Of a stretch of DNA of 5,797 nt, positions 1 through 5,208 are shown piece by piece; position 1 is the stretch's first letter, and each line of letters begins with the position of its first letter. Made by a program: the position numbers and the translations under genes. The notes beneath the pieces were generated by a model that saw only the letters and a program-made list of their open reading frames with translations, was not told the origin of the DNA and ran no database searches. Origin of the DNA: Actinomycetota bacterium (lineage in GTDB: Bacteria > Actinomycetota > Actinomycetes > Streptosporangiales > Streptosporangiaceae); contig PMOU01000035.1 in the NCBI GenBank assembly GCA_003161205.1, positions 1 through 5,797 on the forward strand, written 5' to 3'.

Positions 1-237
1 ATCAACGGCCGCGACCACATGCGCGAAGCCAACGGCATCGTCGGCAACATGAACGAGACCGAAGCCGCCTGGCTCTGCGAGAAGGTCACCCCCACCTACG
101 TCATCCCCATGCACTACGACGCCATCGCCAGCAACACCGGCGACCCCGGTCACTTCACCGCCCTGGTCCACTCCTCCGCCGCCGCCACCGTCCTGGTCCC
201 CCCGCGCGCCCGCGCCATCACCCTCGCCCTGCCCTAA
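1..237 (+). CDS. MBL-fold metal-dependent hydrolase, UlaG-like (C-terminal part)
   Basis: This is the last 78 codons of a gene that begins before the window; frame 1 is open from base 1 to a TAA at 235-237. The visible protein starts INGRDHMREANGIVGNMNET and later carries VIPMHYD and a DPGHF motif. Those strings are typical of the C-terminal part of COG2220 (UlaG-like) metallo-beta-lactamase-fold hydrolases, where the His of PMHYD completes the dinuclear metal site. Family members are cytoplasmic; some are lactonases acting on sugar phosphates such as L-ascorbate-6-phosphate, but many have no known substrate. The N-terminal HxHxDH motif lies outside the window, so activity cannot be judged. 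A candidate hairpin terminator follows about 50 bases downstream, suggesting this is the last gene of its transcript. The ATG at 19 is internal and not a real start. Confidence 0.85.
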   Translation: MNGRDHMREANGIVGNMNETEAAWLCEKVTPTYVIPMHYDAIASNTGDPGHFTALVHSSAAATVLVPPRARAITLALP

Positions 238-284
238 CGCAGCCCGGCCTCGCCCACCCGCCCGGCTCCAGGGCGCCGTCCACA

Positions 285-306
285 GCAGCCCCTCCGGGCA
301 GCTTTT
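285..306 (+). terminator. Candidate intrinsic terminator after the MBL-fold gene
   Basis: GCAGCCC (285-291) can pair with GGGCAGC (296-302) across a CTCC loop, giving a 7-bp stem with one A-A mismatch, followed directly by TTTT (303-306). It lies 48 bases after the stop of the upstream gene. The U-tract is short, but runs of T are rare in this DNA. This is inferred from structure only. Confidence 0.45.
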
Positions 307-395
307 GACATGTCGAGGCCAGCGGGCCGCGTTCCGCTATCGGGCTGGGGCGGGTCGCAGGTGAGGGTCACGCCCGCCGATTGCGCCTACGTGCG

Positions 396-426
396 TTGCC
401 GGAAACGTGGATATCACTGATGTAAT
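396..426 (+). promoter_or_regulatory. Possible weak promoter for the MFS permease
   Basis: TTGCCG at 396-401 matches four of six bases of a -35 consensus and TGTAAT at 421-426 matches five of six of TATAAT, but the 19-base spacer is longer than ideal. It lies in the least GC-rich part of the intergenic region and about 120 bases before the preferred start codon. This is an inference with low support. Confidence 0.2.
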
Positions 427-549
427 TCCAAGTTCTGCTCCTAAATGGGACATGCGGCGACCGTCGCGGGCCGCCTACGGGTTCAGGCGAGCCATCTGTC
501 TTGCCGGCGATGGCACCTACCGCGATTAGCGGGCAATTACTGTGAGCCA

Positions 550-1821
550 GTGGCCGAATCGGACGGCGCCGCTCATGCGGATGCCAGAAGCAGCCTGCCG
601 CTGCCGGGCGATAGTGGGGCCAGCGGCGTAGCCAGCCCCGGTTACCGCTGCTACCTGGCCTCGCAGGTGTTGTCCATCGTCGGCACGATGATGAGCTACA
701 CCGCGCTGTTCTGGCTCGCGCTGCACATCAGGTACGGCGGCGCCCCGGCCCTGGCCGCCGTCGACGCGGCCCTGTGCCTGCCGATGCTGCTGTTCAGCCG
801 CCGGGCCGGGACCATCGTGGCCCGGCACCGGGCGGCCCGGGTCGCGATGATCACCCAGACCCTGCAGGCCGCCGGGGCGCTGGCCATCGGCCTGCCGCTG
901 CTCGCCGGCTGGATGACGATCTGGTACCTGGTGCCGCTCTCCTTCGCGGTCGGCTGCGTGCAGTGCGTGGACCTCCCCGCCCGCCAGACGTTCATGCTGG
1001 ACCTGGTCGGGACGGCCGAGCTGCGCCGCGGCAGTTCCCTGTTCGCCACGGTCACCGGCCTGGCCAAGATCGCCGGCCCGGGCGTAGCCGGAATCATCAT
1101 CGCCGTCAGCGGCGAGACTGTGGTGTTCTTCATCGACGCCGCCACGTTCCTCGGCGTGATCGCGGTCCTGGCCTGGCTGTCCAGGCGAGTGCAGTTGGCG
1201 GCGCCGCCCGACCGCGAAGCGACGCGGGCCAGGCGCCTGCGCTGGCTGCTTGACCTGCCGCCCGGGGTCCAGGCCGCCGCCGTGCTCGGGCTGCTCGTCG
1301 GCGGCTTCGGGCTCCAGTTCGCGGTCACGAATCCGCTGATGGCCAGCAAGGTCTTCCACCTGGGTTCGGTCGGCTTCGGGCTGTTCGGCACGTTCATGGC
1401 GGTCGGCGGGATCGCCGGGAATTACTACTCCTCCCGGCGCCAGGATCCCGGTCCTGTGGAGTTCGCGGCCTGGTCCCTCGTCTTCGGCGTCGCGGAATGC
1501 CTGGCCGCGGTGATGCCCGTGGCGTGGGCCTACGATCTGGTCATGGTGGTGCTCGGCGCGGCCACCCAGCTCTTCGCGGCCAGCGCCACCGTCTACGTCA
1601 TGCAGGCCACGCCGGCCGCCCAGCGCGGGCACGCCCTGTCCGCCTACAACGCGGCCTTCATCGGCTTCGTGCCGGCCGGCGCGTTCCTCGTCGCCGCGAT
1701 CGCCGCCACCGCCGGGACCCGCTGGGCGCTGATCGGCCCCGGCATGGCCATCGTGACCTGCGCCGCCGTCCTCACCGGGCGCGCCACACGCATCGCTCGC
1801 ACCGCCACCGCGGCCCGCTAG
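550..1821 (+). CDS. MFS permease, DHA3-type (MFS_3-like) efflux family
   Basis: This is an integral membrane transporter of 423 residues, a normal length for the family. After about 33 polar residues the first membrane helix starts near YLASQVLSIVG (residues 35-45), and alternating hydrophobic segments continue almost to the C-terminus, consistent with 10-12 helices. The stretch DLPARQTFMLDLVG followed by KIAGPGVAG and VVFFIDAATFLGVI is the hallmark central region of DHA3 drug/siderophore exporters. The loop after helix 2, where motif A (G-x-x-x-D-R-x-x-R-R) belongs, reads GTIVARHRAAR, with Ala91 where Asp is expected. The frame is open back to ATG 445, but that adds 35 residues of odd composition and has no ribosome binding site, so GTG 550 is preferred; the start stays uncertain because a clear Shine-Dalgarno is missing there too. 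The gene stands alone on this strand. Proton-driven export is likely; the substrate is unknown. Confidence 0.88.
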   Translation: MAESDGAAHADARSSLPLPGDSGASGVASPGYRCYLASQVLSIVGTMMSYTALFWLALHIRYGGAPALAAVDAALCLPMLLFSRRAGTIVARHRAARVAMITQTLQAAGALAIGLPLLAGWMTIWYLVPLSFAVGCVQCVDLPARQTFMLDLVGTAELRRGSSLFATVTGLAKIAGPGVAGIIIAVSGETVVFFIDAATFLGVIAVLAWLSRRVQLAAPPDREATRARRLRWLLDLPPGVQAAAVLGLLVGGFGLQFAVTNPLMASKVFHLGSVGFGLFGTFMAVGGIAGNYYSSRRQDPGPVEFAAWSLVFGVAECLAAVMPVAWAYDLVMVVLGAATQLFAASATVYVMQATPAAQRGHALSAYNAAFIGFVPAGAFLVAAIAATAGTRWALIGPGMAIVTCAAVLTGRATRIARTATAAR

Positions 1822-2729
1822 GCCCCACCCTCCGGGTCGCCGAACAGCGCGACCGGATTCTCCCAGCACACCGCGCGCAGCCACGCGTCGCCGAAACCCA
1901 GCCGGGCCAGCCCCGCGATCTGCCGGGCGTAGGGGTAGGGGATGTTCGGGAAATCACTGCCCAGCAGGATCTTGCCGGCCAGCCCCAGCTCGCGCGCCAG
2001 CGGCCGCCCGGCCGCCGGGAACGGGGCCAGCTTGTCGAAGAACTCGGTGAAGATCATCGTGGTGTCCAGGGCGACCCGCTCGTAGTCCGCGGCCAGCCGC
2101 AGGAACGCCTCGTAATCCGGTGCGCCCATGTGCGCGATGATGGCGGCCAGCCCCCGGTGCCGCGCCAGCAGCGCGCCGAACGGCCCGGGCCCGGTGTGCT
2201 CGGTCCCCACCGGCGCGTGCCCGGCGTGCACCACCACCGGCACCCCGGCCTCGGCCAGCAGTCCCCACACCGGATCAAGCAACGGGTCGTCCGGCGGGAA
2301 GCCACCGACCTGCAGGTGAATCTTGAAGATGCGCGCCCCCGCGTCCAGCGCCTGGCGCACGTACGCCGTGACCCCGGGCTCGGGGTAGAACGTCGCCGAC
2401 GGCAGGCACCCCGGTGTGGCGTGCCCGAACGCCAGCGTCCAGTCGTTCAGGTCGGCGGCCATGCCCGGCCGGTGGGCGTAGGCCAGCGCGCTGAACATCC
2501 GCACGCCGATGGCTCCCAGGTGCGCCACCCGTTCCTCGTCGCTCCACTTGTACCGGATCGGCCAGCTCACGCCGACCAGCGGGCCAGCCGCGTCGAAGTA
2601 CTCCCAGACCCGGCGCAGCATCCGCGGCGGCAGGAAGTGGGTGTGAACATCGGCCAGCCCCGGCAGTCCGAGTGCCTGCCAGAACGCCGGGATGTCCGCA
2701 TCCTCCTCCGGCATCAGTACATCGTCCAT
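1818..2729 (-). CDS. Amidohydrolase-2 family metal-dependent TIM-barrel hydrolase
   Basis: The protein has 303 residues, a usual size for the amidohydrolase-2 (PF04909) group. Metal and catalytic positions are visible in order: HTH at 29-31 after LADV, the FKIHLQ strand at 135-140, VVVHAGH at 165-171, IAHMG at 198-202, and LLGSDFP at 255-261 with Asp259 as the likely catalytic aspartate. Members hydrolyse or decarboxylate small carboxylated or lactone substrates in the cytoplasm; no substrate can be assigned. ATG 2729 (MDDVLMPEE) is chosen because it starts 8 bases after the lipid-kinase stop, with a modest GGGG upstream. The frame is open to 2852, but that 41-residue Arg/Gly-rich extension would overlap the kinase by 115 bases. 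The close spacing indicates an operon and probable translational coupling with the kinase. The TAG stop (1820-1818) interlocks with the permease stop. Confidence 0.87.
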   Translation of the reverse strand: MDDVLMPEEDADIPAFWQALGLPGLADVHTHFLPPRMLRRVWEYFDAAGPLVGVSWPIRYKWSDEERVAHLGAIGVRMFSALAYAHRPGMAADLNDWTLAFGHATPGCLPSATFYPEPGVTAYVRQALDAGARIFKIHLQVGGFPPDDPLLDPVWGLLAEAGVPVVVHAGHAPVGTEHTGPGPFGALLARHRGLAAIIAHMGAPDYEAFLRLAADYERVALDTTMIFTEFFDKLAPFPAAGRPLARELGLAGKILLGSDFPNIPYPYARQIAGLARLGFGDAWLRAVCWENPVALFGDPEGGA

Positions 2730-2737
2730 GCCCCGAT

Positions 2738-3643
2738 TCAACCCGAAATCCCGCCCGGATTTGCCGTCGGCACCCGGACCAGCAGCGTTCCCGGCTCGAC
2801 GGTCACGGCGAGCTGACGCGTGCGGCCCATGACCTCGCCGTCGATTTCCCACAGATGCGCCCGGTCAACCTCGACGCTCAGCTCGGTGAAGGTGCGGCGT
2901 ATCACCCGGGCGGTCGCACCGGGACGGCGGCGCAGCACGTGCCCCGCCACCACCAGCCAGCCCGCCAGACTCCGTGCGGTGAGGATCACCACGTCCAGCC
3001 GCCCGTCATCGGGCCGAGCGTCCGGCAGCAGCGGCAGCCCGCCCTGGAGCGTCCCCACGTTGCCGACGATGACGACGCTGGCCCGCCGCTGCAGCGCCGG
3101 GCCGGAATCGGTTCGCAGGCTCACCCGCATCGGCCGGTCCCACAGGTGCCGGAGCGCGGACGCCACATAGGCACCCCAGCCGAACCGTTTCTTGACGGGC
3201 TCGCTGGCGCCGTCCAGCATCTTGGCGTCCAGACCGAGCCCGGCCATGGTCAGGAACGGGTGGCCGTTCGCGACGCCGACATCGAGCTGCCGGTTGCCGC
3301 CGGTGAGCGCGACCGTCAGGGCGCGGCCGAGATCGATCGGCAGGCCGAGATTGCGAGCGAAGAGGTTGCCCGTGCCGAGCGGGATGATGGCGAGCGGGAT
3401 TCCGGTGGCGGCCAGGCCTGCCGCGGCTGCGGTTACGGTGCCATCGCCGCCGCAGGCCAGGACCAGCTCGGCTCCGGCCTTGGCCGCCGTCCGGGCCTGC
3501 CCTTCGCCTGGATCATCGCGCGTTGTTTCCAGCCACGTCGGCTCGCTCCACCCATGTTCGGTCATCGCGGCCCGGACCGCGGCCCTGAACGTCTCCGGGT
3601 CGGCGAGTTTTGACGGGTTTACCACCACCGCCGCGCGGCTCAC
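2738..3643 (-). CDS. Diacylglycerol kinase-family lipid kinase (DAGK catalytic domain, YegS/LCB5-like)
   Basis: The 301-residue protein matches the usual length of bacterial YegS/DgkB-like enzymes, which phosphorylate diacylglycerol or related lipids with ATP at the membrane. The N-terminal nucleotide domain shows AAVVVNPSK (4-12), the signature LACGGDGTV (62-70) and IPLGTGNLFARNLG (87-100). The C-terminal beta-rich domain has TMAGLGLDAKM (132-142), VGNVGTLQGGLPLLPDARPD and, near the end, EIDGE, all standard family positions. The start is GTG 3643, which gives the expected short lead-in to the first strand; no clear Shine-Dalgarno precedes it. The amidohydrolase follows 8 bases after its TGA. 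Codons for about residues 193-226 are repeated almost exactly at 5097-5197. The lipid substrate is unknown. Confidence 0.9.
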   Translation of the reverse strand: MSRAAVVVNPSKLADPETFRAAVRAAMTEHGWSEPTWLETTRDDPGEGQARTAAKAGAELVLACGGDGTVTAAAAGLAATGIPLAIIPLGTGNLFARNLGLPIDLGRALTVALTGGNRQLDVGVANGHPFLTMAGLGLDAKMLDGASEPVKKRFGWGAYVASALRHLWDRPMRVSLRTDSGPALQRRASVVIVGNVGTLQGGLPLLPDARPDDGRLDVVILTARSLAGWLVVAGHVLRRRPGATARVIRRTFTELSVEVDRAHLWEIDGEVMGRTRQLAVTVEPGTLLVRVPTANPGGISG

Positions 3644-3693
3644 CGGCGGCCGGCCCGGGATCGGTCCGTCATGGCCAGCGGTGGTGGCAGGGG

Positions 3694-3747
3694 CATGGCG
3701 TGCAGCTTATCGACAGAGCGCGGCGGCGCGTCCGCGCCGAGCTCGGC
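3694..3747 (-). pseudogene. Relic of the isomerase gene's 3' end (deleted copy)
   Basis: This stretch just upstream of the lipid kinase resembles the intact isomerase gene. Bases 3705-3728 match 5207-5230 at 22 of 24 positions, covering the codons for AAALCR and the TAA stop (3709-3707); both differences are silent. The match continues into the downstream flank, where 3694-3702 matches 5198-5206 at 8 of 9 positions after a 2-base gap. Bases 3726-3747 then match 5742-5763 at 21 of 22, which in the isomerase encodes AELGAD. The two pieces share GCG at the junction, as if about 514 bases were lost between GCG repeats, shifting the frame. The second piece alone could be chance in such GC-rich DNA; the first, with stop and flank, is more persuasive. 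It cannot encode a protein. Confidence 0.5.
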
Positions 3748-3756
3748 CACAGCGGC

Positions 3757-3784
3757 GCCGACCAGCCCGAGGACTCAGGTCGGC
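3757..3784 (-). terminator. Inverted repeat after the sulfotransferase gene, possible terminator
   Basis: GCCGACC (3757-3763) and GGTCGGC (3778-3784) form a perfect 7-bp stem with a 14-base loop, starting 7 bases past the sulfotransferase stop. There is no U-tract, so if it terminates transcription it would be of the tailless hairpin kind proposed for actinobacteria. It may equally be a chance palindrome in GC-rich DNA. Confidence 0.3.
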
Positions 3785-3791
3785 CGTCAAG

Positions 3792-4961
3792 CTAGCGCAG
3801 CCGGGGCAGTGCCTTGATGACCCGCCGCCGGCTGCGTTGCGCCAGTACTCTCGCCAGGCTCCTGCTGTCCACATCGCGCACGGTCTCCTCGGTGGTCTGA
3901 CCGCCTGCACCGCCGGCGATGAAGGCTCCGAGGATGGCGAGGGCGGCCGCGTCAACCGGGATAAGGGGCTTCGCGGGCCGGGGAGCCGGCTCCGTCGCTG
4001 ACATCTCCGCCGGGAACTGGCCGAGCGTCGAGATGTCGCCGACGATGTTCACGCCGAGCGCGATGATGTTCTCGGCCATCTCGGCGCTAATCTCCGCCGC
4101 GCGGGCGAGCGCCCACGCGGGAGTCGTGATTCTCGGCTCGTCCGGTGCCGGCTGCCGGGCGGTCTTCATTCGCTCGACCGCGCCGTACCTCATAAACCTG
4201 GCGTAGCTGCGGTCCGGCCATGGCCGGCGGCTGAACTCCTCGTTGAGCTGCCGGACCAGCTCAGCTTCCGCGACGGTGAGGGACCGGTTCGTCCTTGCTT
4301 CCTCCAGAGCCAGAAACCCCTCCGGCAACCCAAGCATCAATTCGAACGCGCGCAGGAGCATGAGCGGGTCAGATTCGTCCACCACGACAGTGGTGAGGTT
4401 CTGCACCCCGACGACGGACGCCCAGCGGGCCACGAGCGCGTCATGCCGGTGGCGGCGCCAGAAACCGGGAGTGGGCGTCCGCGGCGGCCGGCTGAGGATC
4501 CCGTCGAGCCATTCCAGGTACGGGAAGTCGTAGCCATTTTGAAGATATTGCTGCCATTGCGAAGGCAGTATCCGGGTCAGGGAGCGCAGCGTTACCACGA
4601 CATGGACGTCAGAGCCGCCCAGATCCTCGACGACGCGGCGGACGGATTCGTCGTCCGCCTCGGCGAAGAACTCACTGCTCAAGAAGACGTGCTGGTGACC
4701 CGCTGCCTGGATATCGCGGACCAGCCGGTCCCAGTAGGCCATTTTGGGGCTCGGTTCGCCGCGCAACGCCGGCTGGCCGGTGACCGCGAGGATGGGCCAG
4801 AGCGGCTGTCTGCCCTGGCCCGGGTAGACCACGCCCTGGGTGGCCAGCCGCTCCCGGGCCAGATGGAAGGCGCCCTGGACGGCGGTGCTGCCCGTCTTAT
4901 GCGGGCCGATATGCAGGAGGCGAGTGCCCCCCCGCAATTGCACACACTGGTCCGCAACCAC
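3792..4961 (-). CDS. Sulfotransferase family protein (PAPS-dependent type)
   Basis: The 389-residue protein begins its fold with LLHIGPHKTGSTAVQ (15-29), the P-loop-like 5'-phosphosulfate loop of PAPS sulfotransferases. VVVTLRSLTRILPSQW (121-136) supplies the 3'-phosphate site, with Arg126 and Ser134 separated by the canonical seven residues. FLSSEFF (93-99), LLRAFELMLGLPEGFL and TNRSLTVAEAELVRQLN are familiar from actinobacterial members. Such enzymes move sulfate from PAPS to hydroxyl groups of glycans, lipids or metabolites; the acceptor is unknown here. A hydrophobic AALAILGAFIAGG lies in the poorly conserved C-terminal tail, too short for a sure membrane helix. The start is GTG 4961, preceded by AGGGAGA. 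The gene is flanked by relics of its neighbours' genes, and part of it (4501-4560, 31 of 60 bases G or C) is far less GC-rich than the rest of the window, suggesting acquisition. Confidence 0.85.
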   Translation of the reverse strand: MVADQCVQLRGGTRLLHIGPHKTGSTAVQGAFHLARERLATQGVVYPGQGRQPLWPILAVTGQPALRGEPSPKMAYWDRLVRDIQAAGHQHVFLSSEFFAEADDESVRRVVEDLGGSDVHVVVTLRSLTRILPSQWQQYLQNGYDFPYLEWLDGILSRPPRTPTPGFWRRHRHDALVARWASVVGVQNLTTVVVDESDPLMLLRAFELMLGLPEGFLALEEARTNRSLTVAEAELVRQLNEEFSRRPWPDRSYARFMRYGAVERMKTARQPAPDEPRITTPAWALARAAEISAEMAENIIALGVNIVGDISTLGQFPAEMSATEPAPRPAKPLIPVDAAALAILGAFIAGGAGGQTTEETVRDVDSRSLARVLAQRSRRRVIKALPRLR

Positions 4962-4964
4962 AGC

Positions 4965-4971
4965 TCTCCCT
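4965..4971 (-). promoter_or_regulatory. Ribosome binding site of the sulfotransferase gene
   Basis: On the minus strand AGGGAGA lies 3 bases before GTG 4961, with its GGGAG core about 5 bases away. It is the clearest Shine-Dalgarno in the window and supports GTG as the start, placing the P-loop at residue 15. Confidence 0.55.
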
Positions 4972-4996
4972 GCTTGCTTGCGGCCCCGCCATTGGG

Positions 4997-5002
4997 AGTA
5001 TA
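4997..5002 (-). promoter_or_regulatory. Possible -10 box (TATACT) upstream of the sulfotransferase gene
   Basis: TATACT on the minus strand lies in a short A/T-rich patch 35 bases before the GTG start, leaving a leader of roughly 30 bases. No good TTGACA-like box is found 16-18 bases upstream, so a normal sigma-70-type promoter is only partly supported. It suggests the sulfotransferase is transcribed on its own rather than from the isomerase. Confidence 0.35.
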
Positions 5003-5096
5003 GGGAAAAGGACGGGACTTGGAGGATGATCGGCGATGCCTGAGCGGTCGTGTCGCGCTGGCCCCCCGCAGCGAGCGGACCTGGGCAGCCATAAAG

Positions 5097-5197
5097 GACT
5101 CCGCGCGGTGAGGATCACCACGTCCAGCCGCCCGTCATCGGGCTGAGCGTCAGGCAGCAGCGGCAGCCCGCCCCGGAGCGTCCGCACGTTGCCGACG
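5097..5197 (-). pseudogene. Duplicated fragment of the lipid-kinase gene (relic)
   Basis: These 101 bases align without gaps to 2968-3068 in the intact lipid kinase with 96 identities. They still read VRTLRGGLPLLPDAQPDD and on to VVILTAR, corresponding to kinase residues of about 193-226. Three of the five differences change amino acids (Gly to Arg, Gln to Arg, Arg to Gln) and two are silent, as expected without selection. The catalytic N-terminal half, including GGDGTV, is absent, and the isomerase's downstream flank is joined directly at 5198. Beyond 5097 towards the sulfotransferase, another frame gives MAAQVRSLRGASATRPLRHR, faintly like the kinase's following AGHVLRRRPGATARVIRR, so a frameshifted relic may extend to about 5030. 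It is not a functional gene. Confidence 0.8.
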
Positions 5198-5208
5198 CAT
5201 GACGTGGC

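Larger units (their letters stand above)
238..549. other. Intergenic region between the MBL-fold gene and the MFS gene
   Basis: These 312 bases hold no convincing gene. The first part carries the candidate terminator. The 395-445 stretch is less GC-rich than its surroundings and contains TTGCCG (396-401) and TGTAAT (421-426), 19 bases apart, a weak promoter-like pair for the permease. A TTGACA at 305-310 has no matching -10 box at a normal distance. The near-palindrome GTGGATATCAC (407-417) lies between the two promoter-like boxes and could be an operator, but nothing in the window supports a regulator for it. An open frame runs from ATG 445 into the permease, but its first 35 codons look non-coding. 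Confidence 0.5.

Noticed and set aside
305..310. Perfect TTGACA as a promoter -35 box
   Set aside because: No -10-like hexamer lies 16-19 bases downstream, and the box overlaps the tail of the candidate terminator.
445..549. ATG 445 as the permease start
   Set aside because: The added 35 residues look like translated intergenic DNA and no ribosome binding site precedes the ATG. GTG 550 gives a more typical length, although the true start is not proven.
526..1884. Minus-strand open frame of 452 codons opposite the permease
   Set aside because: Its product is Gly/Arg/Asp-rich without any recognisable domain, and it mirrors the permease, which has clear membrane helices and family motifs. It is a shadow frame of GC-rich DNA.
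1497..2816. Plus-strand open frame of 439 codons across the permease end and the amidohydrolase
   Set aside because: It is low-complexity Arg/Pro/Gly/His sequence with no motif, running antisense to a well-supported amidohydrolase.
4897..5187. Small minus-strand gene starting MRTLRGGLPLLP
   Set aside because: Its first part is the kinase relic and the rest runs out of frame over the sulfotransferase start. There is no sign that it is a real protein.
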